A stretch of 64,000 nucleotides of DNA from Leifsonia sp. NPDC080035 (GTDB lineage Bacteria > Actinomycetota > Actinomycetes > Actinomycetales > Microbacteriaceae), in assembly GCF_040050925.1 (NCBI RefSeq), contig NZ_CP157390.1:3472001-3536000 (forward strand), given 5' to 3'. Below, in pieces: positions 27,190 to 35,970 of this stretch. Both the position numbers and the translations under genes were made by a program. A model generated the notes under the pieces. That model searched no databases and was not told the origin of the DNA. It saw only the letters and a list, made by a program, of their open reading frames with translations. Numbering within the stretch: the stretch's first letter is position 1; each line of letters opens with the position of its first letter.

Positions 27190-28443
27190 TCACTCCGGGG
27201 CGGGCACTCCGGGGGCCGCGTCCGTCACCGGGTCGGCCACCGGCTCTCCACGATACAGGCTCTCGAAGGTGCTGATCGTGCGCTGGATGTCGTGGGCGGC
27301 CACGATGCGCAGCGACGCGTTCTTGAGCACATCCAGCTCGTCCTGCGGCAGCGTGAGCACGCTCTCCAGCTTGTCGGCGAGGTCCTGCGCGTCTCCCGGG
27401 CGGAACAGGTGTCCGTTCTCGCCGTCGTGGACGAGGTGCGGCAGCGCCATCGCGTCGGCGGCGACAACGGGCAGTGCCGAGGCCATCGCCTCCATCGTGG
27501 CGATCGACTGCAGCTCGGCGATGGACGGCATCGCGAACACCGTGGCGCGCGTGTACGCCTCGCGCAGCTCCTCGTCCGTCACGTAGCCGAGGAACGTGAC
27601 CCGGTCGGCGATGCCGAGCGTCTCGGCCAACGCCTGCAGGTTCTTGAACTGGTCGCCCCCTCCGACGATCTCCAGCTTCGCGTCCAGGGAGGCAGGCAAG
27701 AGGGTCATCGCCTTCAGCAGCACGTCGATCTGCTTCTCGCCCGTGACCCGGCCGACGAAGAGGATGCTGTTGCCCGTGCGCGGGGAGAAGTCGGGCGTGT
27801 AGTTCTGCGCGTCGATGCCGCACGAGATCGCGTGCACGCCACGCAGCCCGGTCGCCTTCTCCAGGAACTCCGCCGCCCGCCGGGTCGGCGTGGTGATCGC
27901 CTCGGCGCGGTCGAAGCTCTTCCGCGCGTCCTTCCAGGCCAGGGACACGAAGGTGTGGTGGAGGAAGCGGGGCAGCCGGGTGAACTCGATGATGTTCTCC
28001 GGCATCACGTGGTTGGTCGCGACGATGCGGATGCCGCGCTTCTGCGCCTCGTAGGCGAGGCCGCGGCCGATGACGATGTGCGACTGGAAGTGGACGACGT
28101 CCGGCTTCACCTCGTCCAGGACGCGCCTGGCGTTCGCCTTGCTCGTCCACGGCAGGGCGAAGCGCAGCCAGTCGTGCGGGTACCAGCGCCAGCTGCGCAG
28201 CCGGTGCGCGGTCATCTTCGCGCCCTCGTGCTCCTCCACCCAGGTGCCGTGCTTGCGGCTCGCGGCGGGGGCGACGATGTGGACGTCGTGGCCGCGCTCG
28301 ACGAGGCCGGCGGCCAGGCGCTCCGCGAACCGGGCGGCTCCGTTGACGTCCGGCGGGAAGGTGTCGCATCCCATCAGGATGGTCAGCGGCTTCTGCGGGG
28401 CCGGGGCGGGCGGGGTGGTGTGCGTTCCGCTCGTATCAGGCAC
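27190..28443 (-). CDS. glycosyltransferase family 4
   Basis: 417 residues with a GT-B fold. The N-terminal domain has MGCDTFPPDVNGAARFAERLAAGLVERGHDVHIVAP (acceptor side) and the C-terminal domain has ILFVGRVTGEKQIDVLLKAM and ELQSIATMEAMASALPVVA, the E-x7-E motif of retaining GT4 enzymes. The closest feel is to actinobacterial enzymes that glycosylate membrane lipids (PimB or glycolipid type), but the acceptor cannot be read. GTG start with GGGA upstream. tRNA-Met lies right after its stop. Confidence 0.9.
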   Translation of the reverse strand: MPDTSGTHTTPPAPAPQKPLTILMGCDTFPPDVNGAARFAERLAAGLVERGHDVHIVAPAASRKHGTWVEEHEGAKMTAHRLRSWRWYPHDWLRFALPWTSKANARRVLDEVKPDVVHFQSHIVIGRGLAYEAQKRGIRIVATNHVMPENIIEFTRLPRFLHHTFVSLAWKDARKSFDRAEAITTPTRRAAEFLEKATGLRGVHAISCGIDAQNYTPDFSPRTGNSILFVGRVTGEKQIDVLLKAMTLLPASLDAKLEIVGGGDQFKNLQALAETLGIADRVTFLGYVTDEELREAYTRATVFAMPSIAELQSIATMEAMASALPVVAADAMALPHLVHDGENGHLFRPGDAQDLADKLESVLTLPQDELDVLKNASLRIVAAHDIQRTISTFESLYRGEPVADPVTDAAPGVPAPE

Positions 28444-28499
28444 GTGGTGAGGTCCCTACGGTCGTGGACGGGCTGGGTGAGCCCGGTCGATTCAACGGC

Positions 28500-29465
28500 C
28501 TAGTCTAGGCTGCTTTCCTCCAGCGGGCCGGTAAGACGCTCGGACACGGGCGTCTCGCCATTGGCCTGCGGGTGGTGGCGGGAGAGCTGGAAGACGCCCC
28601 AGATCGCGACGGCGCCGGTCAGGGCGAAGCCGACCATGGCCCACCAGGGCGCGCCCGCCGCCTCGTCGAGCACGACGATGCCGATCGTCACCGCGACCAG
28701 CGGGTCGATCACCGTGAGCCCGGCGATCACGAGGTCGGGAGGACCCGACGAATAGGCGTTCTGCACGAAGTACGCACCGAGCACGGCGGCGGCAAGCAGC
28801 GCCACGATGCAGAGCACGAGCAGCCAGTCCCACTCGCGGTGCGAGATGCGGTCGATGGCGACCTTGGCGAGCGTCGCGACGAAACCGTAGAGGATGCCGG
28901 CGCCGACGATGTAGAAGATCGCCTTGAACCGGTGCCGCAGGAACAGGAACGCCAGCACGAACAGGACCAGTACGACCGCGAGGACGAGGAGGATGATGAT
29001 GAGCGACCGATTCGTCACCGGGAGGTCCTGGGCGAAGACGGCCGCGATGACCACGAACGCGCCGACGCCGCCGACGCACAGGCAGATCGCGATGATCGAG
29101 GGCCGGTTCAGCTTCACCCCGCTCAGCCGGGCGTTCAGGATGCTGGTGATCACCAGTCCGACGACGCCGAGCGGCTGCACCAGGATGATCGGCGAGAGCT
29201 TGAGGCTGACCAGCTGGAAGACGATGGCGAGGCCGAGCAGCAGCGTCCCCACCACCCAGGACGGGCGGGCGAGCAGCAGACCGAGCTGCTTCATGTTCAG
29301 GCCGTCGGAGGCGTTCTGCGTCTGCGACTCCACCTTCGCCACACCGTGGTGCTGCAGCTGCGCGCCGATCGAGAGGAAGCAGGCCCCGACGAGCGCGACC
29401 GGGATGCCGAGGAGCTGGCTCGGCTGGTAGGCCAGCGCGATCGCGTCCATCAGTTCCGTTGCCAC
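28500..29465 (-). CDS. DMT/NIPA-like membrane transporter
   Basis: 321 residues with nine to ten hydrophobic helices. The opening GIPVALVGACFLSIGAQLQHHGV and SLKLSPIILVQPLGVVGLVIT resemble the NIPA branch of the drug/metabolite transporter superfamily, some members of which move magnesium. The C-terminal ~25 residues are a hydrophilic cytosolic tail. GTG at 29463-29465, or an ATG five codons later. It is divergent from def with 40 bases between, so both promoters are packed in that gap. Confidence 0.82.
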   Translation of the reverse strand: MATELMDAIALAYQPSQLLGIPVALVGACFLSIGAQLQHHGVAKVESQTQNASDGLNMKQLGLLLARPSWVVGTLLLGLAIVFQLVSLKLSPIILVQPLGVVGLVITSILNARLSGVKLNRPSIIAICLCVGGVGAFVVIAAVFAQDLPVTNRSLIIILLVLAVVLVLFVLAFLFLRHRFKAIFYIVGAGILYGFVATLAKVAIDRISHREWDWLLVLCIVALLAAAVLGAYFVQNAYSSGPPDLVIAGLTVIDPLVAVTIGIVVLDEAAGAPWWAMVGFALTGAVAIWGVFQLSRHHPQANGETPVSERLTGPLEESSLD

Positions 29466-29505
29466 TCCACGACCCTACCGAAGATGATCCCGATAGTCTT
29501 GCCGA

Positions 29506-30072
29506 ATGGCCGTCCTCCCCATCCGGATCACCGGAGACCCCGTGCTGCACGCCCGCGCCTCCGAGGTCGTCGACATCGACGACGACCTGCGCACCCTGGT
29601 CGCCGACATGTTCGAGACGATGGACGAGGCGCCCGGCGTCGGCCTCGCCGGCCCCCAGGTCGGCGTTCCGCTGCGGCTGTTCGTGTACGGCTGGACGGAC
29701 GACGACGACGTGCTGCACCGCGGCGTCGCGATCAACCCGGTGCTGTGGCTCTCGCCGCTGGCCGTCGGCGAGCCGGACGAGGAGAGCGAGTCCGAGGGGT
29801 GCTTGTCGTTCCCCGGCGAGCGGTTCCCGCTGCGCCGCGCCGAGCGCGTCATCCTGCAGGCGCTCGACCTGGACGGCCAGCCGTTCGAGGTGCACGCGGA
29901 GGGCTGGCTCGCCCGCATCTTCCAACACGAGTACGACCACCTGGACGGCGTGCTCTACGTCGACCGCCTGGCGCATCCCTATGGGAAGGCCGCGCTGAAG
30001 GTGCAGCGCAAGAACTCGTGGGGCGTCCCCGGCCTCAGCTGGCTGCCCGGCCGGGACCACCTGGAGGACTGA
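29506..30072 (+). CDS. def: peptide deformylase
   Basis: 188 residues with all three deformylase motifs: GVGLAGPQVG, EGCLSFPG (metal ligand Cys99) and HEYDH (His141, Glu142, His145). It removes the formyl group from new proteins. There is no ribosome site; TAGTCT stands six bases before the ATG, pointing to a leaderless transcript. The long C-terminal tail (WGVPGLSWLPGRDHLED) is usual in actinobacterial type I enzymes. It converges on the kinase-like gene with 23 bases between. Confidence 0.95.
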   Translation: MAVLPIRITGDPVLHARASEVVDIDDDLRTLVADMFETMDEAPGVGLAGPQVGVPLRLFVYGWTDDDDVLHRGVAINPVLWLSPLAVGEPDEESESEGCLSFPGERFPLRRAERVILQALDLDGQPFEVHAEGWLARIFQHEYDHLDGVLYVDRLAHPYGKAALKVQRKNSWGVPGLSWLPGRDHLED

Positions 30073-30095
30073 GCGGACGGCCGCGATTCAGCGGT

Positions 30096-30974
30096 TCAAC
30101 GGCTGAGCGGCACCCCGTGCACACCGTTGTGGTGCCGCAGGCTCGGGAACACCACCGAGAGCGAGAAGCCCACCCCGGGCACGGACTTCGCGGTGAGGAC
30201 GCCGCCGAACAGCGCCGCCCGCTCGCGCAGCTCCGCGAGGCCCGCACCCTCCAGGTGCTCGGTGATCGCGCGGAGGTCGTCCTCGAACGAGTACGCCGTC
30301 GCCTGGTCGACGCCCTCGCGGTCGAGGCCCTGGCGCCGTGCTGCGGCGCGGATCCCGTCGTCGTCCACGCTCACCTGGAGCCCGTCCGCCGTCCATGTGA
30401 AGCCGACGGCGACGTTCGTGCCCGAGCCGCCGTGCTCGAGCGCGTTGCCGAGGCTGGTCTGCAGGATGCGGAAGATCGCGAGCTCCGCGCCCTGGCGCAG
30501 CTCGAAGCGCTCCCCGGTCTCGGTGAAGCTGACGACGAGTCCCGCCTCGCGCATGATGCGGAACAGGTCGCGCGCCGAGTGCAGCTCGGGATGCGGCTGC
30601 GAGGCCTGCGCGCCCTCCCCCACCACGTTCTGCAGTCGGCGCAGATCCGCCAGCGCGTCGCGCGCCGTGGTCTCGAGCGCCGCCGCGGAGCGCGAGGCGG
30701 CCGCCGGGTCGGACGAGGCGGCGTAGCGCAGGCCCTCCGCCTGGGAGACGAGCCGCCCGACCGCCTGCACGGAGACGTCCGCGAGCTCGCCGACGATCCG
30801 GAACCGGCCGGCCTGTTCGGCCAGCTCCAGCTCCCGGTCTACGCGGTCCCATTCCGACTCGTCCCGCGTCTCGGCGAGGCGCCTGCGGCGGGTGCGCTCG
30901 AGAAGCCAGAGCGCGGGGAACACGATCGCGGCGGCGAGCAGCACAGCGGCGACGACGGTCAGGAGCGGGGTCAT
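30096..30974 (-). CDS. degenerate NarL-type sensor kinase lacking the phospho-His
   Basis: 292 residues: one N-terminal membrane helix (3-24), then a HisKA_3-like helix pair reading RFRIVGELADVSVQAV. Ordinary members have RELHDV here, so Ala65 replaces the phospho-acceptor His. The HATPase part keeps an N box (LGNALEHGG) and a glycine segment (GAGLAELRERAALFGG), but the DxG box reads DDDGIR. It is therefore probably not an autophosphorylating kinase; it could bind ATP and modulate another kinase or regulator. GAAGGA site before the ATG. The intact pair HK/RR is 0.5 kb away on the same strand. Confidence 0.8.
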   Translation of the reverse strand: MTPLLTVVAAVLLAAAIVFPALWLLERTRRRRLAETRDESEWDRVDRELELAEQAGRFRIVGELADVSVQAVGRLVSQAEGLRYAASSDPAAASRSAAALETTARDALADLRRLQNVVGEGAQASQPHPELHSARDLFRIMREAGLVVSFTETGERFELRQGAELAIFRILQTSLGNALEHGGSGTNVAVGFTWTADGLQVSVDDDGIRAAARRQGLDREGVDQATAYSFEDDLRAITEHLEGAGLAELRERAALFGGVLTAKSVPGVGFSLSVVFPSLRHHNGVHGVPLSR

Positions 30975-31051
30975 ACGGGTCCTTCCGGCCGCGCGGCGCG
31001 GCCCGGACGATCATATCCGGGCCGCGCCGCACCGCCGTCGGGTGCCGGTTC

Positions 31052-31375
31052 TCAGGCGCCGTCCGACCGGTTGGCGCGCAGCACCTCCAGTCGCGCCCGG
31101 TACTCCTGCTCGTCGATGTCGCCGTTCGCGTAGCGCTGCGCGAGCGTCTGCTCCGCCGAGCGGGTGGCCGAGTGGCCCCAGCCTGGTCCGTATCCGCCGG
31201 GACCGTATCCGCCCCGGGCGGCGGCGGCGCGGCGCCAGCGGCGGCCGGCGAAGCCGAAGATCAGGACGAAGACGGCGATCCAGAAGATCGGGATGAAGAT
31301 CCACCACCAGCCGAACCAGGGGCCGCCCCAGGTGACGGCGCAGGGCACGGCGGTCGTAGCCAGTGCAGTGAGCAT
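31052..31375 (-). CDS. SHOCT-domain membrane protein
   Basis: 107 residues. One to two hydrophobic helices (GPWFGWWWIFIPIFWIAVFVLIFGFAG) are followed by a Gly/Tyr-rich linker and a C-terminal SHOCT motif (EQTLAQRYANGDIDEQEYRARLEVL), a short helical module often found on small envelope proteins. It lies between the two kinase-type genes on the same strand, suggesting a membrane accessory of that signalling locus. Confidence 0.85.
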   Translation of the reverse strand: MLTALATTAVPCAVTWGGPWFGWWWIFIPIFWIAVFVLIFGFAGRRWRRAAAARGGYGPGGYGPGWGHSATRSAEQTLAQRYANGDIDEQEYRARLEVLRANRSDGA

Positions 31376-31496
31376 GACGAGTCCAATCGCGTCGATGACG
31401 CCCGCGGCTCTCGCGGGCCATGCACCCAGCCTCGCCGCGCGGCCTCCGCGGCGAATCCGCCGCCGGGAGTCACCTGCCCTACTCCCCCGGGATCAG

Positions 31497-32159
31497 CTAC
31501 TGCCAGCCGGGCTGGACGAGCCCGGTCTCGTAGGCGATCACCACGAGGCGCACCCGGTCGCGCGCATCCAGCTTCGTCATGATGCGGGAGACGTGCGTCT
31601 TGGCGGTGAGCGGGCTGAGGTACAGCCGCTCGCCGATCTCGGTGTTGGTGAGCCCGTGGCCGACCAGCGCGAGGACTTCGCGCTCGCGCTCGGTGAGCCC
31701 GGCGAGGGCGGCGGTGTCCTCCGGCGGCCGCAGCCCGCCCGCTACCCGCTCGATCAGCCGGCGGGTGACGCCCGGAGACAGCAGCGCGTCGCCGGCCGCG
31801 ACCACCCGCACGGCGCGCAGCAGCTCCACCGGCTCGGTGTCCTTCACGAGGAACCCGCTCGCGCCGGCAACGATGGCCTGGGCGACGTATTCGTCCAGCT
31901 CGAAGGTCGTGACGACCACGATGCGGGTGCCCGCGAGGCCGGGATCGCCGACGATCTCCCCGGTCGCCCACAGCCCGTCGCCGTCGGGCATCCGGATGTC
32001 CATGAGGACGATGTCCGGCCGCGTCTCGCGCACCTGCGCCAGCGCGTCCCGGCCGGTCGCCGCCTCGCCGACCACCTCCAGGTCCGGCTCCGCCTCCAGC
32101 AGGGCGCGGAAGCCCGCCCGCACGAGGTGCTGGTCGTCCGCCAGCAGCACGCGGATCAC
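31497..32159 (-). CDS. NarL/FixJ response regulator
   Basis: 220 residues. Receiver domain: acidic pair Asp-Asp in LLADDQ, phosphorylation Asp in DIVLMDIRMP, Lys in FLVKD. LuxR-type helix-turn-helix: LTEREREVLALVGHGLTNTEIGERLYLSPLTAKTHVSRIMTKL. It is coupled to the upstream kinase by a GTGA overlap, so the two form one signalling pair. Target genes are not evident. Confidence 0.94.
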   Translation of the reverse strand: MIRVLLADDQHLVRAGFRALLEAEPDLEVVGEAATGRDALAQVRETRPDIVLMDIRMPDGDGLWATGEIVGDPGLAGTRIVVVTTFELDEYVAQAIVAGASGFLVKDTEPVELLRAVRVVAAGDALLSPGVTRRLIERVAGGLRPPEDTAALAGLTEREREVLALVGHGLTNTEIGERLYLSPLTAKTHVSRIMTKLDARDRVRLVVIAYETGLVQPGWQ

Positions 32160-33373
32160 GACGCCTCCGCCGTCCGCGCCGGGATGCGCGCCTCCACCGT
32201 GACCCCGCCGCCGTCGGTCTCGCGCACCGCGAAGCTGCCGCCGAGCAGCTCCGCGCGCTCGCGCATCCCGAGCATCCCCTTGCCGTCGCGCTCACCGTCT
32301 CCTGGCAGGCCGCGACCGTCGTCGGCGACGCTGAGCACGTAGCTGCCGTCCTCCTCGGCGAGGTGGATGCGCACCGTGCGCGCCTGCGCATGCCGGCCGA
32401 TGTTCGTCAGAGACTCCTGCACGATCCGGTACAGCGCGAGCTGACTGGCGGCCGACGGCACACTGCGCAGGTCGTCCTCCAGCCGGACGTCCAGCCCCGC
32501 CCTGCGGTAGGTGTCGGCGAGCACGGGGATGCGGGCGAGGTCCGGCTCCGGCGCACGGGAGGAGGCGGGGCCGTCCGCGCGCAGGAAGCCGAGAACGCCG
32601 CGCACCTCCTCGAGCGCCTGGCTGCTGACCGTCTTGATCGACTCGAGACTCTCCCGGGCCTTGTCCGGTCGGCTGTCGAACAGGTGCAGGCCGACGCCCG
32701 CCTGCACGCTGATCTGCGACAGCGAGTGCGCGAGGACGTCGTGCAGCTCGCGCGCGATGCGCAGCCGCTCCGCCTCCGCCGCTGCCTCTCTGCGCGCCGC
32801 GATCTGGCGGGACAGCTCGCGGTAGCGCTCCCTGCGCCCGCGGATCGCCTCGCCGACGCCGACGAGCAGCGTGAGCACGAGCGCGATGATGAGCGGCCGG
32901 ATCACGGCCTCCGGCCGCGCCACGAGCAGATACGCGCCGACGGGCCCGACGATCGCGAGCCCCGCGACCGTCCACCACGCCCACACCCGTGCACCGCGGA
33001 CCACCGCGCCGACGATCGCGAACGCCAGGGGGACGGCCGCGAACGGCGGCCCGACCGTGATGGCGATCGCCGGGGCGCAGAGCACCGCGACCGCGACCAG
33101 CGTGACCCCGGGATGCGTGCGGCCGAGCAGCAGCAGGAACGAGGACGCGAACGCCACCAGCACGGCGGCGATGGTCAGCGGGTCGGTGGCGGCGTCGTGC
33201 GCGGCGATGACGACGCCGGGCAGTTGGATGAGCGCGGCCAGCGCGGCAGGGAACCAGCCGGCGCCGCGCGGCGCACGACCGTCCGACCAGGCCGGGATGC
33301 GCGGCCCAGAGCCGGTCTGCGCGTGCCAGGGCGCACCGCGGAGACGGCTGTCGTCCGACGGGTTCCGGGGCAT
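32156..33373 (-). CDS. NarL-type sensor histidine kinase
   Basis: 405 residues. Four to five membrane helices (40-165), a coiled linker, then HisKA_3 with the phospho-acceptor in RIARELHDVLAHSLS. The HATPase domain has ESLTNIGRHA, VADDGRGL and GMLGMRERAELLGG. No extracellular sensor domain; it likely senses within the membrane or via partners. Its stop overlaps the response regulator. TAGCAT lies six bases before the ATG, with GGGAGG between, so both leaderless and Shine-Dalgarno initiation are possible. Confidence 0.93.
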   Translation of the reverse strand: MPRNPSDDSRLRGAPWHAQTGSGPRIPAWSDGRAPRGAGWFPAALAALIQLPGVVIAAHDAATDPLTIAAVLVAFASSFLLLLGRTHPGVTLVAVAVLCAPAIAITVGPPFAAVPLAFAIVGAVVRGARVWAWWTVAGLAIVGPVGAYLLVARPEAVIRPLIIALVLTLLVGVGEAIRGRRERYRELSRQIAARREAAAEAERLRIARELHDVLAHSLSQISVQAGVGLHLFDSRPDKARESLESIKTVSSQALEEVRGVLGFLRADGPASSRAPEPDLARIPVLADTYRRAGLDVRLEDDLRSVPSAASQLALYRIVQESLTNIGRHAQARTVRIHLAEEDGSYVLSVADDGRGLPGDGERDGKGMLGMRERAELLGGSFAVRETDGGGVTVEARIPARTAEAS

Positions 33374-33463
33374 CCTCCCATGCTAACGAGCGCCCACGGC
33401 GGACTCGTGCGCCCCGGGGAGTCTTCCGGCTGCTCCCCGGGGAGTACGAAGCGGGCGCTCAGC

Positions 33464-33508
33464 GCGCTCAGCGGTTCGGGGCGCTCAGCTGTTCGGGGCG
33501 CTCAGGGG
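33464..33508. repeat. 17-bp tandem repeat, about 2.6 copies
   Basis: GCGCTCAGCGGTTCGGG (33464-33480), GCGCTCAGCTGTTCGGG (33481-33497), then a partial GCGCTCAGGGG. It overlaps the stop of the acidic small protein. Probably slippage; no function seen. Confidence 0.75.
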
Positions 33509-33690
33509 TTGTGCTGGGCGTCGAAACCGCCGTCGTCGTCCGGGTTGTCGAAGATCCGGCCGAACGCCGGGCCGCCGAACGCAGTGAGTCCGGCCTCCCG
33601 CTCCAGCGACTCCCGCACCTCGTCCGTGTCGTTCTCGTACTCGTCCTCGGTCTCGTCGGGCTCCTCGCGCCCGCGCTCCCTCTCGTCCAT
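33502..33690 (-). CDS. small acidic protein
   Basis: 62 residues, strongly acidic (EEPDETEDEYENDTDEVRESLE) with a C-terminal segment GLTAFGGPAFGRIFDNPDDDGGFD. Likely disordered. No ribosome site; TACCAT is six bases before the ATG at 33690, the leaderless pattern seen elsewhere here. The longer frame extending to 33882 reads through tRNA-Asn antisense and is not used. Family unknown. Confidence 0.55.
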   Translation of the reverse strand: MDERERGREEPDETEDEYENDTDEVRESLEREAGLTAFGGPAFGRIFDNPDDDGGFDAQHNP

Positions 33691-33777
33691 AGCCGGATGG
33701 TACCCATGGTGGCCCGCTCTGGCACCGGCGTGAGGTGAACAGCGGATGTATTCCGCAGCGGGCATGGGAGCGACGCG

Positions 33778-33818
33778 AAGAGGCCCCGGCCCCGCTTTCG
33801 CGGTGACCGGGGCCTCTT
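33778..33818 (-). terminator. terminator of tRNA-Asn
   Basis: AAGAGGCCCCGG (33778-33789) pairs perfectly with CCGGGGCCTCTT (33807-33818), loop 17 bases. It begins three bases after the encoded CCA of tRNA-Asn on the minus strand. Confidence 0.8.
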
Positions 33819-33821
33819 CCG

Positions 33822-33896
33822 TGGCTCCCCGACTTGGACTCGAACCAAGAACCTGCCGGTTAACAGCCGGCTGCTCTGCCAATTGAGCTATCGAGG
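33822..33896 (-). tRNA. tRNA-Asn (anticodon GTT)
   Basis: Acceptor TCCTCGA pairs with TCGGGGA, D-arm GCTCAATTGGCAGAGC, anticodon stem GCCGG/CCGGC with loop CTGTTAA, T-arm CTTGGTTCGAGTCCAAG. Discriminator G and encoded CCA follow. Confidence 0.96.
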
Positions 33897-33976
33897 AATG
33901 CTTGATCAGCGAAGCTACTCTAGCAAGGATTCTGGCCCCGCGAGAAATCGGCCGCGCATCCCGCGCGCGTCGGCGA

Positions 33977-34981
33977 TCAGTACCCGGCGCCGGGGTCGAC
34001 GCGGCCGACGAACCGGCCGTCCCCGAGAAACGCGGCGACGTTCAGACGGATGCGTTCGGCCAGCAGCGGCGCGACCATCTCCGGTGTGTCGGCCTGGTGC
34101 GGCGTGATGAGGCAGTTCGGCTCGTCCCAGAGCGGATGACCGTCCGGCAGCGGCTCCGGGTCGGTCACGTCGATGCCGGCGCCGGCGATCGAGCCATCGC
34201 GCAGCGCCTCCAAGAGCGCGTCGGTGTCGACCAGGCCGCCGCGCGCGATGTTGACCAGCCGGGCGGTCGGCTTCATCAGCGCGAACTCGGGCGCACCGAA
34301 CAGGTGCCGCGTGCCGCCGGTGAGCGCGGCCGCGATCACCACGACGTCCGCGGTCGGCAGCACCTCGTGCAGGCGCTCCGCGGTGACCGTGCGCCTGGCC
34401 CCGGGAACCGGATCCTCCGAGCGACGGACGATCGTCACCCTGGCGTCGAACGGCTCCAGCAACCGCATCAGTTCGAGCGCGATGCCGCCGGCGCCGACGA
34501 TCACCACGTCGAGCCCGTAGAGCGACGTGCCCTCCTGCTCGGTCGCCCAGCTGCGGGCCCGCACCCGCTTGGGCAGCACGCGGAGCAGCGCGAGCGTCAG
34601 CGCCAGGGCGTGCTCGGCGACGGGCTGCGCGTACGCCCCCTTAGCGCTGGTCCAGACCAGCCCAGGCCGATCCTCAGCGGCGAGGATGTCCGCGAACGCG
34701 TCGACCCCGGCGAACGGGAGCTGCACCCAGCCGATGCCGGGGTGCTCCTCGAGCACCGGCGGGAAGTCCTTCGCATCCTTGTACGAGAGCCACACCACCC
34801 CGCGGGTGCGGTCGGAGAGCGGCTCGACGGTGCCGCCGGCCTCCTGGACCGCGGCGACGAACGCCGGTTCCGGCTGTGGGAGCACCGCGATCGGGCCCGG
34901 CTCGGGACGCTGTTCGGCCGGGATCGCTTCGGCGTCGACGGCGAGGACGGCGCGGTGCTGGGAGGAGGGAGTCTCTGGCAT
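33977..34981 (-). CDS. D-isomer-specific 2-hydroxyacid dehydrogenase
   Basis: 334 residues. The NAD-binding core reads VVIVGAGGIALELMRLLEPFDARVTIVRRS (a GxGGxA variant of GxGxxG). The catalytic set is Arg in VNIARGGLVDTDAL, Glu in DVTDPEPLPDGHPLW and His in LITPHQAD. It interconverts a 2-oxo acid and a D-2-hydroxy acid; the type is nearest glyoxylate/hydroxypyruvate reductases. GAGAGG before the ATG. It follows the ATPase gene at 35017 by 35 bases, so it may be the last gene of that unit. Confidence 0.9.
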   Translation of the reverse strand: MPETPSSQHRAVLAVDAEAIPAEQRPEPGPIAVLPQPEPAFVAAVQEAGGTVEPLSDRTRGVVWLSYKDAKDFPPVLEEHPGIGWVQLPFAGVDAFADILAAEDRPGLVWTSAKGAYAQPVAEHALALTLALLRVLPKRVRARSWATEQEGTSLYGLDVVIVGAGGIALELMRLLEPFDARVTIVRRSEDPVPGARRTVTAERLHEVLPTADVVVIAAALTGGTRHLFGAPEFALMKPTARLVNIARGGLVDTDALLEALRDGSIAGAGIDVTDPEPLPDGHPLWDEPNCLITPHQADTPEMVAPLLAERIRLNVAAFLGDGRFVGRVDPGAGY

Positions 34982-35016
34982 ATCGGACCTCTCGTGTGTC
35001 CCGTGTCTGTCGGGGT

Positions 35017-35862
35017 TCAGTGGGCGGACTGGGGACGGCGGGCCGTGCGGCGCTGCGTCGGCCCGAGAGCCTCCGCGAGGCCCTTCACGAACGGATGCGC
35101 GGGATCCGCCAGCACCTCCTCGATCGGCCCGTAGCCGACCGGCCGGCCGTTCTGCAGCACGAGGGAGGCGTCCGTGGCGCGTCGCAGCACGGCGAGGTCG
35201 TGGCTGACGACCACGGCGCTGAAGCCCTCGTGCGCACGCAGCTGGCCGAGCAGGTCGATGACGGCGTCGCGCACGGTGGCGTCGATGCCCGCGGTCGGCT
35301 CGTCGGCGATCAGGATGCGCGGGCCGAGCACCAGGGCCCGCGCGAGCGCGACGCGCTGGCGCTGGCCCGCGCTCAGCTCGTAGGGGTACTTGCCGAGGAC
35401 GCTGAGCGGGAGGTGCACGGTGTCCAGCATCAGCGCCGCGCGCTCACCCGCCGCGCGCCGGGGATAGTGCTCGTCGCGTTCGAAGATCGGCAGCGAGACG
35501 TTGTCCTGCACGGTCAGCGACGGCTCCAGCGTCGCCGCGGCCTCCTGAGGCAGGTAGCCGACGTGGAAGGTCACCTCGGCGATGTCGCGCTTGCGCGCCT
35601 TGCGGAGCGAGTGGCCGAGCACCGTCGCCTCTCCCCCGCTGATCCGCGGGCCCGGCTCACCGGAGCGCACCGGCAGCGCGCGTCCCGCGAGCACCGCTGC
35701 CAGGGTGCTCTTTCCCGAGCCGGTCTCCCCGAGCACGCCGAGGGACTGGCCGGGCTCCAGGCGGAAGGAGACGCCCCGCAGCGCGACGCACGACGGGCTC
35801 GGCCCCCGCGCGGGGTACTCGACGGACAGATCGCTGACGCTGATCGCGGGCTCGGAACTCAC
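35017..35862 (-). CDS. ABC transporter ATP-binding protein, peptide type
   Basis: 281 residues. Walker A GETGSGKST, signature LSAGQRQRVALARAL, Walker B ILIADEP and switch His in VVVSHD. Of the DppD/OppD class, but shorter and without the C-terminal oligopeptide extension. It lies after the dual ATPase gene on the same strand, separated by an inverted repeat, and is probably expressed separately: TATGGT is six bases before the GTG. It may serve another importer or be a spare subunit. Confidence 0.88.
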   Translation of the reverse strand: MSSEPAISVSDLSVEYPARGPSPSCVALRGVSFRLEPGQSLGVLGETGSGKSTLAAVLAGRALPVRSGEPGPRISGGEATVLGHSLRKARKRDIAEVTFHVGYLPQEAAATLEPSLTVQDNVSLPIFERDEHYPRRAAGERAALMLDTVHLPLSVLGKYPYELSAGQRQRVALARALVLGPRILIADEPTAGIDATVRDAVIDLLGQLRAHEGFSAVVVSHDLAVLRRATDASLVLQNGRPVGYGPIEEVLADPAHPFVKGLAEALGPTQRRTARRPQSAH

Positions 35863-35901
35863 CCTTCGACCATACGGGGTGATCGCGCCATGCGGGCGAT
35901 C

Positions 35902-35948
35902 GGTCGCGACACGCCGCGCGTCGACGGACGACGCGGCGTGTCGCGACC
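35902..35948. repeat. GGTCGCGACACGCCG inverted repeat, copy 1
   Basis: GGTCGCGACACGCCGCG (35902-35918) and its perfect complement (35932-35948) with a 13-base loop. The same arm sequence recurs at 48022-48078 and 49033-49081. Here it fills the 108-base gap between two ABC genes. Confidence 0.9.
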
Positions 35949-35970
35949 TGCCGGGGCCGAGGGCGTGCCT

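Noticed and set aside
33464..33508. CRISPR-like or regulatory array
   Set aside because: The 17-bp units are directly adjacent with no spacers and only about 2.6 copies; simple tandem duplication.
33691..33882. N-terminal extension of the acidic small protein to 33882
   Set aside because: The extension translates antisense tRNA-Asn (SSPSRGA-type string), and the downstream ATG has its own -10-like box.
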